Below are positions 18,431 through 29,703 of a DNA stretch of 64,000 nucleotides, piece by piece. The first letter of the stretch is position 1; the number at the start of each line of letters is the position of its first letter. A program made the position numbers and the translations under genes. Origin of the DNA: Sphingopyxis solisilvae (GTDB taxonomy: Bacteria; Pseudomonadota; Alphaproteobacteria; Sphingomonadales; Sphingomonadaceae). Below the pieces are notes generated by a model, which was not told the origin of the DNA, ran no database searches, and saw only the letters and a list, made by a program, of their open reading frames with translations. The DNA lies in the NCBI RefSeq assembly GCF_015475875.1, contig NZ_JADKYM010000007.1, positions 1 through 64,000 on the forward strand. Reading direction: 5' to 3'.

Positions 18431-20110
18431 CTAACGACAGCTGGTTTCCGGTCCCGGGATCAGGTCGAGGCAGCGGCCGTCGATCGTCGCCGTATCGACC
18501 GGCAGCCCGATCAGCGACGCCAGCGTCGGCATGATATCGACCGTCATCACGGCATTGGGTTGCTCGAACCCGGTCATCCCCTTGCGCCAGAAGAGGATCG
18601 GAACGCGGCGGTCATAATCCCACACCGATCCGTGCGTCGCGACATAACCGACGCCCGGTTCGGCAATCGGGGTGACCCGCGGTTTGAGCGCGATGATGAA
18701 ATCACCCGAACGCTCCGGATGAAACGACGCGCGCAGCTTGTCCATCAGCGTCCAGACGTCGGCCGGACGCTTCGACACCGGGTGCGCGGCGAGCTCTTCT
18801 TTCGTCACCACGCCCTCCACCTGCGGGTGCGCGCGCAGGCGCGGGAGAAGTTCGGCGAGCGCGGCCTTGCGCTGCGCTGCCGTCAGCGACTTGGACAGAT
18901 AATAGTCGCCGCCCTCGCCCAACATCAGCGGCTGGGGCAGGCCGAGCTTTTCGGCGACCGCCTTGCCGAGCGCTTCGGGGTCGAGCGCGCGATCGACGCG
19001 CTGCGCGTCGGGCCAGGCATTCTGACGGTTGCGTTCGGGCAGGTCGTGACCGCCATGGTCGGCGGTGAGCACGACTGCATAGTCGATGCCGGTCGCGTCA
19101 AGGCGCGCCAGGAAATCGCCAACCTCGCGGTCGAGCCCCGCCATCTGCAGGCACATCTCGCTGCCTTCGGTGCCGGTGCCGTGGCCGACATAGTCGGTCG
19201 CGGCCAACCCGACGATCAGCAGGTCGGTGGCATCGCCCTCGCCCATTTTGCGCGCCTGGCGCAGCGCCGCGGCGGTCGCGAGAACCGCGCCGTCGGCTTC
19301 GGGCGAGGCGAGGAAGCGGCGGAAATCGCCGGCGTCGCGCGCCATCCGCCCCGTGCCGACGTTGCCCTTGCCGCCGTCGAGCGCCACCGCAATGTCCTGC
19401 CGTTCGCATTCGGCGGGCAACGTCAACGGCCCGCGCGCGGTGGCGATGGCGCCGGCAATCGCGGTGCTCGCCTGCTGCGCCACCGGCGACAGCGCAGTCC
19501 CGCGATAGGTGGCGAGGCCGCCGGGTGCGAGCCACATGACCTCGTCGGCCTTGTGCCCGGCCATCATGATCGCCGATCGATCCTTGCCGGCAACCGACAC
19601 GACCTGCGCCCGCGGGTCGCGCGCCTTCATCAGGTCGCCAAGCGTCGGGACGAGCAGCTTGGCGACCGAGGGCGCATATTGGCCGCTGCGCGAACTGGTG
19701 CCGGGAACGGTTTCGTCCTCGGCGCAATAGACGCGCTTGTCGTCGCGCGGCGCGTCCAGGTTGAAATAATTGTTGGCGACAATGCCGGTGCGCGACGGAT
19801 GGCCGCCGGTCAGAATGGTCGAGTGGCCGGGACAGGTTTCGGTGGCGCCATGCGCCTGATAGCCCGACGGAAAGACCACCCCGCTGCCGAGCCGCGCCAG
19901 ACCGCCGCCGAACCGGCTGCGATATTCGGCGTAGAGATCGGCCGACAGCTGGTCGACCGCGATCACCACGAGCAGCTTGGGCGCGGGCGTTGCGGCGGTG
20001 ACCTTTTGCACCTGAGGTGCGGCATTCTGAGCCTGGACGGCGCCGCCGCTGCCGATACAGAGGGTGGCGGCGAGGGCGATTTTGAGAAGGTTCGGCGTCA
20101 CGAGCGGCAT
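18431..20110 (-). CDS. periplasmic alkaline phosphatase, SPAP/PhoK-PafA type
   Basis: A 559-residue secreted protein with a signal peptide ending VQAQ. The metal-binding Asp is in VVIAVDQLSADLY. The Thr nucleophile is Thr90 in HGATETCPGHSTILTGGHPS; distal metal ligands are in VVLTADHGGHDLPERN and the C-terminal VGYVATHGSVWDYDRRVPI. This is the Thr-nucleophile phosphodiesterase-superfamily phosphatase known from Sphingomonas (SPAP/PhoK) and Bacteroidetes (PafA), which hydrolyses phosphomonoesters broadly. It is a full-length homologue; no pho box was found by eye. Confidence 0.88.
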   Translation of the reverse strand: MPLVTPNLLKIALAATLCIGSGGAVQAQNAAPQVQKVTAATPAPKLLVVIAVDQLSADLYAEYRSRFGGGLARLGSGVVFPSGYQAHGATETCPGHSTILTGGHPSRTGIVANNYFNLDAPRDDKRVYCAEDETVPGTSSRSGQYAPSVAKLLVPTLGDLMKARDPRAQVVSVAGKDRSAIMMAGHKADEVMWLAPGGLATYRGTALSPVAQQASTAIAGAIATARGPLTLPAECERQDIAVALDGGKGNVGTGRMARDAGDFRRFLASPEADGAVLATAAALRQARKMGEGDATDLLIVGLAATDYVGHGTGTEGSEMCLQMAGLDREVGDFLARLDATGIDYAVVLTADHGGHDLPERNRQNAWPDAQRVDRALDPEALGKAVAEKLGLPQPLMLGEGGDYYLSKSLTAAQRKAALAELLPRLRAHPQVEGVVTKEELAAHPVSKRPADVWTLMDKLRASFHPERSGDFIIALKPRVTPIAEPGVGYVATHGSVWDYDRRVPILFWRKGMTGFEQPNAVMTVDIMPTLASLIGLPVDTATIDGRCLDLIPGPETSCR

Positions 20111-20202
20111 CTCCGTTGCACAAGGGTATCAGCGCGGGCTGTCCTCTCGACGAAACCCGCCTATATGGCAAGCCTCGAGAGACAGGTGACAGCGGAACCG
20201 GC

Positions 20203-22269
20203 ATGGATCGCGGCAAGGACGTTTTTGTGACAACGCTTTGGCATTCGGTGCTCGCGCTGCTGGCGTTTGCCTTGCTCGCACTCAGCCCTGCCAAGGCCCG
20301 AACAATCCATATCCAGCCGCAGCTGGTCGCCGAATCGACCGCCCCGGCGCCTGGCGGCACAACGACGCTGGCGCTGACGATGACCCCCGACAAGGGCTGG
20401 CACGGCTATTGGATCAATGGCGGCGATGCCGGGTTCGGGCTGTCGGTGGAATGGAACTTGCCGGAGGGCGTGACGGTAGCGCCGCTGCGTTATCCGGTCC
20501 CCGAGCCGCTGATCCTGTTTGGCATGATGAACCATGTTTACGAGCATCCTTATGCGCTGCTTGCCGAAATGGAAGTTGACGAAAGTGTCGCGCAGGGAAC
20601 CGATCTGACGCTTTCGGGGGTCGCCAACTGGCTCGCCTGTACCGACAAGGTGTGCGTGCCCGAGCGCGCCGTTGTTTCCGTCACGCTGAAAGCGGGCGAC
20701 GGCGCCGTTCCCGCCGCGGCGCGGGCGCGCTTTGACGCGTGGCGCGCGCTGTTGCCCCAGCCGCTCGACCGCAAGGGAAGCTGGGATCGGCGCGGCGATA
20801 TGGTGCGTTTTGCCATTCCGCTGCCCGCCGGATCGGCGCTAGAGGCACCCTATCTGTTCGCCGAGACGCAAAATCTGGTCGATTATGTCGCGCCGCAGAC
20901 GTTCAGCCGCAACGGCGATTTCATCATCGTCGAGACACGCGCCAAGGGTACGGCGAGCGGACCGGTCGCGGCGCTGCTGAAACTAGGCGACGGACGCGGG
21001 CTTTCGGTGAACTTCGAACCCGGCGCGGTGCCGGCGGCGGGCGAGGCGATCGCGGGGCCGACGGATGCGATCGACATGGGGCTGTTCTGGGCCGCGCTGG
21101 GCGGGGCAATCCTGGGCGGGTTGATCCTGAACCTGATGCCCTGCGTCTTCCCGATCCTCAGCCTCAAGGCACTCAGCCTTGCCCGCTCGGGCGGCGATGC
21201 GCGGTCGGCGAAGATCGAGGCGCTCGCCTACACCGCGGGCGCAATCGTCACCGCGCTGCTGCTCGGCGCCGCGCTGCTGGCGCTGCGCGCGGCGGGGGAG
21301 CAGGTCGGCTGGGCGTTTCAGTTGCAGCATCCGGTCAGCGTGCTGGCGCTGCTGATCCTCGCGATTGCGATCACGCTCAACCTGCTCGGTACCTATGAGC
21401 TGCCGTCGTTCGGCGGCGGACAGGCGCTGGCGGGCAAGGAGGGCGCAGCGGGCGGTTTCTGGACCGGCGCACTCGCCGCCTTTGTTGCGACGCCGTGCAG
21501 CGGGCCGCTGCTCGGCGCGGCGTTGGGCGCGACGCTAGTGCTACCTGCATGGGCGGCGCTGCCGATCTTTGGCGGGCTGGGGCTGGGCCTCGCCCTTCCC
21601 TTCCTTGCGGTCGGGTTCGTCCCGGCGCTGAGAAACCGGCTGCCCAAGCCGGGGCCGTGGATGGACCGGTTCCGTAAATGGATGGCGCTGCCGATGGGGT
21701 TGACCGCGCTCGCGCTCGGCTGGCTGCTGTGGCGGCAACTCGGCAGCGGGTCGCAGCTGATCTGGCCGATCGTCGCGGTCGCCATGGCGCTGGTGCTGCT
21801 CACCCATTATGGCGCGATGCAGCGCGGTGACCGGCGGTCGTGGTTGCTGATCACGGCCGGACTGCTTTTCGTTGTTGGCCTTGGCGGCACCGTCACGGAA
21901 GTTGCCGACACCGAACGCGCGACTGCGGCGAGCGGCTCGACCTTCTCGCCCGATGCGCTGACCAAAGCGCGCGCGACCGGCAAGCCGGTGTTCGTCTATT
22001 TCACTGCCGACTGGTGCCTGTCGTGCAAGGCGAACGAGGCGGGCGCGATCAACCGAGAGGCGGTGCAGGACGCGTTTGACGCGGCGGGTGTCGTCACGCT
22101 GGTCGGCGACTGGACCAACGGCGATCCGGTCATCACCCGGACGCTGGCCGAACATGGCCGCAACAGCGTGCCGCTGTATCTGTGGTACGCGCCGGGTGCA
22201 GCGAAGCCTGAAATCCTGCCGCAGATCCTGACGCCGGGGATGCTGACAGATTTGGCGGAAACGAAATGA
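20203..22269 (+). CDS. dsbD: DsbD-type thiol:disulfide interchange protein
   Basis: About 690 residues. A signal sequence is followed by a periplasmic N-terminal domain of roughly 260 residues (Cys pair in LACTDKVCVPE). Eight or so membrane helices follow with the redox Cys pair in NLMPCVFPI and ATPCSGPLL, then a C-terminal thioredoxin-like domain with the CLSC active site in FTADWCLSCKANE. It carries electrons from cytoplasmic thioredoxin to the periplasm. The ATG at 20203 is reported, but a GTG at 20227 has a better ribosome-binding site (AAGGA, 8 nt upstream) and opens directly into the signal peptide. Confidence 0.9.
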   Translation: MDRGKDVFVTTLWHSVLALLAFALLALSPAKARTIHIQPQLVAESTAPAPGGTTTLALTMTPDKGWHGYWINGGDAGFGLSVEWNLPEGVTVAPLRYPVPEPLILFGMMNHVYEHPYALLAEMEVDESVAQGTDLTLSGVANWLACTDKVCVPERAVVSVTLKAGDGAVPAAARARFDAWRALLPQPLDRKGSWDRRGDMVRFAIPLPAGSALEAPYLFAETQNLVDYVAPQTFSRNGDFIIVETRAKGTASGPVAALLKLGDGRGLSVNFEPGAVPAAGEAIAGPTDAIDMGLFWAALGGAILGGLILNLMPCVFPILSLKALSLARSGGDARSAKIEALAYTAGAIVTALLLGAALLALRAAGEQVGWAFQLQHPVSVLALLILAIAITLNLLGTYELPSFGGGQALAGKEGAAGGFWTGALAAFVATPCSGPLLGAALGATLVLPAWAALPIFGGLGLGLALPFLAVGFVPALRNRLPKPGPWMDRFRKWMALPMGLTALALGWLLWRQLGSGSQLIWPIVAVAMALVLLTHYGAMQRGDRRSWLLITAGLLFVVGLGGTVTEVADTERATAASGSTFSPDALTKARATGKPVFVYFTADWCLSCKANEAGAINREAVQDAFDAAGVVTLVGDWTNGDPVITRTLAEHGRNSVPLYLWYAPGAAKPEILPQILTPGMLTDLAETK

Positions 22270-22279
22270 CATCAGGTTC

Positions 22280-22353
22280 GTCATTGCGAGCGGAGCGAAG
22301 CAATCCAGAGCGGTTTACGCTACTCTGGATTGCTTCGCTCCGCTCGCAATGAC
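22280..22353. repeat. REP-like palindromic repeat, family A copy 1
   Basis: GTCATTGCGAGCGGAGCGAA and its exact inverse bracket a core of CAATCCAGAG / CTCTGGATTG around a short loop (CGGTTTACG-type). Related copies lie at 38340-38422 and 56400-56474, all intergenic. Its right end abuts the ribosome-binding site of tlyA. Confidence 0.85.
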
Positions 22354-22363
22354 GGAGGGAATT

Positions 22364-23104
22364 ATGGCCAAGATCCGCGCCGACCAGTTGCTCGTCGACC
22401 GCGGCCTCGCCGAAAGCCGGACGCGGGCGCAGGCGCTGATCCTCGCGGGGCTGGCCTTTGTCGGCGACCGCAAGATCGACAAGGCGGGGCAGCAGGTGGC
22501 GGACGACGCCGACATCAGCGTCAAGGGCCGCGACCATCCGTGGGTGTCGCGCGGCGGGGTCAAGCTCGACCATGCGCTGACGCATCTCGGCTGGGACGTG
22601 ACGGGCGCGGTCGCGATCGACGTCGGGTCGTCGACCGGCGGCTTTACCGACGTGCTGCTCAGCCGCGGCGCGGCGCGGGTTTATGCGGTGGATTCGGGCA
22701 CCAACCAGCTGGCGTGGAAGCTGCGGCAGAACGACCGCGTCATCGTCCACGAACAGACGAGCGCGCGCATCCTGACGCCCGCGCATATTCCAGAACCCAT
22801 CGACCTGATCGTGTGCGACGCGAGCTTTATCGCGCTGTCCAAGGTGCTGCCGGTGCCGATGTCGTTCGCCAAGCCCGGCGCGCGCATCGTCGCGCTGATC
22901 AAGCCGCAATTCGAGGCCGAACGGCACGAGGTCGGCAAGAAGGGGGTCGTGCGCGATGCCGCGGTCCACGCGCGGGTGTGCAGGGATGTGCGCGATTGGC
23001 TGGAACAGAATGGCTGGACGGTCGTTGAAACGGTCGAAAGCCCGATCACCGGGCCGGAGGGTAATGTCGAATTTCTGATCGCCGCAATCAAAGCTGCCGC
23101 TTGA
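22364..23104 (+). CDS. tlyA: TlyA-family rRNA 2'-O-methyltransferase
   Basis: A 246-residue protein with an N-terminal S4 RNA-binding domain (RADQLLVDRGLAESRTRAQALILAG). An FtsJ-like methyltransferase domain follows, with SAM motif AIDVGSSTGGFTDVLL, then VCDASFIALSKVLP and LIKPQFEAER. TlyA methylates the ribose of 23S/16S rRNA cytidines; the old name hemolysin A is misleading. The start at 22364 is fixed by GGAGGGAATT; the in-frame ATG at 22349 lies inside the palindromic repeat. Confidence 0.92.
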   Translation: MAKIRADQLLVDRGLAESRTRAQALILAGLAFVGDRKIDKAGQQVADDADISVKGRDHPWVSRGGVKLDHALTHLGWDVTGAVAIDVGSSTGGFTDVLLSRGAARVYAVDSGTNQLAWKLRQNDRVIVHEQTSARILTPAHIPEPIDLIVCDASFIALSKVLPVPMSFAKPGARIVALIKPQFEAERHEVGKKGVVRDAAVHARVCRDVRDWLEQNGWTVVETVESPITGPEGNVEFLIAAIKAAA

Positions 23105-23165
23105 CGCCAGCCCCGCCCGCCGCGACACCTCTAAACAACCGCTTCCCGCGTAAAGGACCATGTGC

Positions 23166-23717
23166 ATGACCGAGATCGCTACACCGGGCCAGCTTCGAAT
23201 GTCGTACCTGCGCTGGGCGCTGGTCACCGTCCCCGCGATCGTCCTGATCGGCAGCCTGATGGGCGTGCTGTCGAACAGCGGTTACGGCAATCGCTGGTTC
23301 GCCTCGCTCGACCTGCCTGCGATTACGCCGCCCGGGTGGGTGTTCGGGGTCGTGTGGCCGATCCTCTATATCATGCTCGGGCTGGCGCTGGCGATGATCC
23401 TGCACGCGCGCGGCGCCAAGGGACGCGGGCTGGCGCTGACCTTGTTCTTTGTCCAGCTGATCGCCAACTTTGCCTGGTCGCCGCTGTTTTTCGGGCAAAA
23501 TCAGGTGACGAGCGCACTGTACCTGATCATCTTCATCCTGCTGATGACGATCGCGACTGCCTTTGCCTTTGCGCCGATCCGCAAGGCGGCGGCGTGGCTG
23601 CTGGTCCCCTATATGGTATGGCTCAGCTTTGCCGCGATCCTGAATTTTCAGATCGATCAGCGCAATCCCGACGCCGAAACCCTTGTCCCCGCGGCCGCGA
23701 GCACCCAGATAGGGTAA
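23166..23717 (+). CDS. tspO: TspO/MBR-family membrane protein
   Basis: A 183-residue protein with five membrane helices and the family pattern LPAITPPGWVFGVVWPILYIMLG, NFAWSPLFFGQ and the Trp/Asn-rich PYMVWLSFAAILNFQI. TspO proteins bind tetrapyrroles or sterols and modulate porphyrin flux and stress responses. The start at 23166 has AAAGGA 8 nt upstream; an ATG at 23160 is too close to the same site. It has an N-terminal extension of about 15 residues compared with short TspO proteins. Confidence 0.9.
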   Translation: MTEIATPGQLRMSYLRWALVTVPAIVLIGSLMGVLSNSGYGNRWFASLDLPAITPPGWVFGVVWPILYIMLGLALAMILHARGAKGRGLALTLFFVQLIANFAWSPLFFGQNQVTSALYLIIFILLMTIATAFAFAPIRKAAAWLLVPYMVWLSFAAILNFQIDQRNPDAETLVPAAASTQIG

Positions 23718-23753
23718 CGGCAAGGGATCGAACGCCCACGAAGGAATTTTGAG

Positions 23754-24047
23754 ATGCAGAGCGAAAACCGCTTTTTCGACGATCTGGCCAAGATGGTGAA
23801 CGGCGTTGCCGGAACCGTTGCCGGCGCCGGCCGCGAGGCCGAAGCCGCGATGCGCGAGCGCGCCAAGGAATGGGTCGGCCGGATGGATTTCGTCAGCCGC
23901 GAAGAATTTGAAGCGGTGAAGCAGATGGCCGCGACGGCGCGCGCCGAGACCGAGGCGTTGAAAGCGCGGCTCGACAAGCTGGAAGGCGGAGCGAAGCCTG
24001 CGGCGAAGCCCGCTGCTGCGAAACCGGCGCAGAAGCCCAAGCCCTGA
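23754..24047 (+). CDS. ubiK: UbiK-like ubiquinone biosynthesis accessory factor (BMFP)
   Basis: A 97-residue protein. The N-terminus MQSENRFFDDLAKMVNGVAG and the coiled-coil DFVSREEFEAVKQMAATARAETEALKARLDKLE are diagnostic of the BMFP/DUF526 family. A Lys/Ala/Pro-rich tail follows (KPAAKPAAAKP). UbiK scaffolds the soluble Ubi complex for ubiquinone synthesis and self-associates through the coiled coil. It lies 36 bp after tspO on the same strand. Confidence 0.88.
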   Translation: MQSENRFFDDLAKMVNGVAGTVAGAGREAEAAMRERAKEWVGRMDFVSREEFEAVKQMAATARAETEALKARLDKLEGGAKPAAKPAAAKPAQKPKP

Positions 24048-24050
24048 TTT

Positions 24051-24120
24051 CGTCATCCCGGCGCAGGCCGGGATCTCGACTGAGCATCATCACGCAACGG
24101 CGAGACGCCGGCCTCCGCCG
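24051..24120. repeat. imperfect REP-like repeat (GTCATCCCGGC type)
   Basis: The left half GTCATCCCGGCGCAGGCCGG contains its own hairpin. The right half is a degenerate inverse (GAGACGCCGGCCTCCGCCGG) that lacks the terminal ATGAC. It occupies the ubiK-ybjN gap. Confidence 0.6.
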
Positions 24121-24186
24121 GGTTGACGGTTTGTTGGTGAGCTGTACGGACTCGCTACGGCGCGAAACACCCGCTAAAGCGCCCCT

Positions 24187-24693
24187 ATGAGTGACGATAT
24201 TTACGACGACGAAGACGGCCAGGACGCCGCGCCGATGGACATGCTGGCGTCCTATTTCGCCGCGCACGACTGGCCGCACGAAATGGTTGGCGAGGACGAG
24301 ATCGTCGCGACCGCGCAGGGCAGCTGGACGACCTACGAACTGCGCGCGGTGTGGCGCGCCGACGATGGCGTGATCCAGTTGCTCGCCTTTCCCGACATCC
24401 GCGTGGTCGAGGAAAAGCGCGCCGTCGCGCATGAGGCGCTGGCGCTGATCAACGAACAATTGTGGCTGGGCCATTTCGAGCTCTGGTCGAACAGCGGCAC
24501 GATCCTGTTCCGCCACGGCATGTTGCTGGGCAGCGATGCGTCGCTGCCGCTCGACCTGGCCGAAACGCTGATCGAAACCGCAATCGACGAATGCGAGCGC
24601 TTTTACCCGGTGTTCCAGTTCGTGCTGTGGGGCGGCAAATCGCCCGCCGAGGCGCTGGCGGCGTCGCTCATTGAAACGCGCGGGGAGGCTTAA
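24187..24693 (+). CDS. YbjN domain-containing protein
   Basis: A 168-residue protein matching the YbjN family as used in alphaproteobacteria. It has an acidic N-terminus, then MLASYFAAHDWPHEMVGEDEI, GSWTTYELRAVWRADDGVIQLLAFPDIRV, FELWSNSGTILFRHGML and a C-terminal helix with FYPVFQFVLWGGKSPAEAL. The fold resembles secretion-chaperone-like proteins, and function is unknown beyond links to stress and motility in enterobacteria. In many sphingomonads it neighbours proC, which here is 6 kb away. Confidence 0.85.
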   Translation: MSDDIYDDEDGQDAAPMDMLASYFAAHDWPHEMVGEDEIVATAQGSWTTYELRAVWRADDGVIQLLAFPDIRVVEEKRAVAHEALALINEQLWLGHFELWSNSGTILFRHGMLLGSDASLPLDLAETLIETAIDECERFYPVFQFVLWGGKSPAEALAASLIETRGEA

Positions 24694-24729
24694 CGCTCAC
24701 CCCCGATCCGTTCGTGTCGAGAGGGTGCG

Positions 24730-25683
24730 TTATCTTTTCTCGAACCGCGCCAGCCCCGCCCCCAGTTCGTTCGCCCCGATCGCCAGCGCCTCGCCGCTCC
24801 AGTCGGCGACAAACACCGACCGGCGATCCATACCCGCAGGCAGACTGGCGCGATTGCCGGTGATCGACAGGCCGCGCGACGGGTTCTTGCGCTCCTCGGC
24901 GGCGACCGCGATCAGCGCCGAATAATTTTCCTTGTCGCGCCCCTGAATGAGCAGATTGTTCGCGATCTGGCCGACCGACCCCGACGGCAGATCGATCATA
25001 TAATTGGTGCCGGTGCCCTGCGTGTCGTCGAAACTATTGTCGTTGATGTCGACGGTGATCGCCCGGGTTTTCAGATAATGGCCGCCGCTGCCCTTTTCGA
25101 AGCGGGTCCGCGTGACGACGACCCGGCCATATATGCCCGTGTAAACGCTGTGCGCGCAGCTGAGGCCGCGGTCGCAGCGGCCGAGACGCGAGAAGGTCGA
25201 GCGGTCGATGGTCAGCGTGGCGGCGGGATCGTCGGCGGTCAAAATACCTTGTTCGCTGTTACGGAACATCGCGTTGACGATGTCGAGGTTGCTGGTTTCG
25301 AGGCGGATCCCCGCGCCATTGCCGTCGGGGACGCGCATATTCTGGAACACCAACCCGTTGACCCGGGCGCCCGCGCCGCGCAGCACCAGCGCCGCCTTGC
25401 CCTCGCACGTCACCCCGTCAAACACCGCGCGGCCGGGTTCGGCGGCGACAAAGGCGATGCGGCCCGCCGTCTGCACGGCGCAGTCGCGGTGATAGCCGGG
25501 CGCGATGCGGATCGTCCCCTCGCCTTCGCCGATGGCATCGACGGCGTCCTGCAAGCGGTTGAAACCGCGGCCATCGACGCTGTAGGGCGCGCCGCCGGTC
25601 TGCGCGGGCAGCGGTGCCGGGGCGAAGAGCAGCGGCAGGGCGAGCAGCGGCAACAGGGGCCGACGGAAAAGGGGCTTGAGCAT
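24730..25683 (-). CDS. secreted right-handed parallel beta-helix protein
   Basis: A 317-residue protein with a signal peptide (LLPLLALPLLFAPAPLPAQ). Repeating short strands of beta-helix type follow: AALVLRGAGARVNGLVFQNMRV, IRLETSNLDIVNAMFRNSEQGIL, YTGIYGRVVVTRTRFEKG and SVGQIANNLLIQG. One Cys pair (RDCAVQT / DGVTCEGK) and another (GRCDRGLSCAH) may be disulfide-bonded. Such folds are common in polysaccharide lyases and adhesins, but no catalytic set could be assigned. Confidence 0.75.
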   Translation of the reverse strand: MLKPLFRRPLLPLLALPLLFAPAPLPAQTGGAPYSVDGRGFNRLQDAVDAIGEGEGTIRIAPGYHRDCAVQTAGRIAFVAAEPGRAVFDGVTCEGKAALVLRGAGARVNGLVFQNMRVPDGNGAGIRLETSNLDIVNAMFRNSEQGILTADDPAATLTIDRSTFSRLGRCDRGLSCAHSVYTGIYGRVVVTRTRFEKGSGGHYLKTRAITVDINDNSFDDTQGTGTNYMIDLPSGSVGQIANNLLIQGRDKENYSALIAVAAEERKNPSRGLSITGNRASLPAGMDRRSVFVADWSGEALAIGANELGAGLARFEKR

Positions 25684-25801
25684 GGGTGGGCTATAGCGGT
25701 TTTTAGGTCGCCAGTCGTGGGCGAAGCTGGTTAATCCAAAGCGTGTCCTGTTGTCGGACAGTAACGAGTGGGCAAGTTAACTCGTCGCCCCGGCGAAGTC
25801 C

Positions 25802-28426
<2,625 letters not shown>

Positions 28427-28438
28427 CGTTTATCCAAA

Positions 28439-28635
28439 ATCCTCCCCACTTGTGGGGAGGGGGGTGTACGGGTTGGCTTGCCCCCGGCAAGCCAAGATTG
28501 TGCCCGGGGGGCACAATCGAACCGTGCACCCGCGAAGCGGTGGTGGAGGGGGTTCTCGTCAAAAAGCTTGGCTGCTGACCGAGAACCCCCTCCGTCAGCG
28601 CTGCGCGCTGCCACCTCCCCGCGAGCGGGGAGGAT
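28439..28635. repeat. palindromic repeat family B copy 1, between the two metH genes
   Basis: It begins ATCCTCCCCAC and ends with GGGGAGGAT, sharing GGTGGAGGGGGTTCTCG and CCCCCTCCGTCAGCGCTGCG with the copies at 33593 and 58834. It holds extra inner hairpins (TTGGCTTGCC / GGCAAGCCAA and GATTGTGCCC / GCACAATC) not seen in the other copies. Confidence 0.75.
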
Positions 28636-28638
28636 CAA

Positions 28639-29703
28639 TCAAGCCGCCATCGTAAATGGCTCCAGCCCGGCCAGCCGCGTTCGCACCGGCACTTCTGGAA
28701 TGTGCCGCGGCGGCAATCCTTCAACCGCCTTCGCCATCGCGGCGATATGCGCGGGGGTCGAACCGCAGCAGCCGCCGAGGATGTTGACCTGGCCATGATC
28801 GGCCCATTCGCGGACCAGTTCCGCCGTCGTTTCGGGCAGCTCGTCATATTCGCCGAGTTCGTTGGGCAGCCCGGCATTGGGGTAGACCATGACCAGCGCA
28901 TCGGCGATGTCCGACAGCACTTTCACATGCGGGCGCAGCTGCGCGGCGCCGAACGAGCAGTTGAGCCCGATGGTCAGCGGTTTGGCGTGGCGCACCGCAT
29001 ACCAGAAGGCCTCGACGGTGTGCCCCGACAGGTTGCGGCCGCTGAGGTCGGTGAGCGTCATCGAGATCATCAGCGGCAATTCGCGCCCGACCTTTGCCTC
29101 TGCTTCCAGTGTCGCAGCGATCCCCGCCTTGGCATTCAGCGTGTCGAAGATCGTTTCGATCAGGATGAAATCGGCACCGCCCTCGGCCAGCGCGACGACC
29201 TGTTCCAGATAGACATCCTTCAGCTCGTCGAAATCAATTTCGCGAAAGCCGGGATTGTTGACGTCGGGCGACAGCGACAGCGTCTTGTTCGTCGGCCCGA
29301 CCGCGCCGGCCACGAAGCGGCGGCGACCGTCGATGCCTTCATATTTGATCGCCGTCGCGCGCCCCAATCGCGCGCTTTCATGGTTGATGTCGGCGACGAG
29401 ATGTTCGGCGCCATAATCGGCCTGGCTGATCCGGTTGGCGCTGAAGGTATTGGTCGACACGATGTCGGATCCGGCCGCCAGATAGGCCTCGCCGATCGCC
29501 GCAACGATATCGGGGCGGGTCAGCGCGAGGATGTCATTATTACCCTTTTGGTCGTGCGTCAGACCCAGCGAACCCGCATAGTCGGCCTCGCCCAGTTTGC
29601 GGTCCTGGATCTGCGTTCCCCAGCCGCCGTCGGTGAGCAGGATGCGCTCCTTCGCTGCGGCCAGCAATGCTTCACGTGCACCCTCGGTCGAGTTAAGCGT
29701 CAT
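28639..29703 (-). CDS. methionine synthase, homocysteine-binding half (MetH N-part)
   Basis: A 354-residue homocysteine S-methyltransferase module. Motifs are ILLTDGGWGTQIQDRKL, STNTFSANRISQADYG, FVAGAVGPTNKTLS and the zinc-ligand Cys residues in IGLNCSFGAAQLRP and LGGCCGSTPAHIAAM. It ends where MetH continues into its pterin domain in single-chain enzymes. The start at 29703 overlaps the metF stop by 4 bp (ATGA), giving translational coupling. It supplies zinc-activated homocysteine thiolate to the partner encoded downstream. Confidence 0.93.
   Translation of the reverse strand: MTLNSTEGAREALLAAAKERILLTDGGWGTQIQDRKLGEADYAGSLGLTHDQKGNNDILALTRPDIVAAIGEAYLAAGSDIVSTNTFSANRISQADYGAEHLVADINHESARLGRATAIKYEGIDGRRRFVAGAVGPTNKTLSLSPDVNNPGFREIDFDELKDVYLEQVVALAEGGADFILIETIFDTLNAKAGIAATLEAEAKVGRELPLMISMTLTDLSGRNLSGHTVEAFWYAVRHAKPLTIGLNCSFGAAQLRPHVKVLSDIADALVMVYPNAGLPNELGEYDELPETTAELVREWADHGQVNILGGCCGSTPAHIAAMAKAVEGLPPRHIPEVPVRTRLAGLEPFTMAA

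Noticed and set aside
18029..20230. 733-codon plus-strand frame opposite proC and the alkaline phosphatase
   Set aside because: Composition is typical of a GC-rich antisense frame; the opposite strand holds two recognised enzymes.
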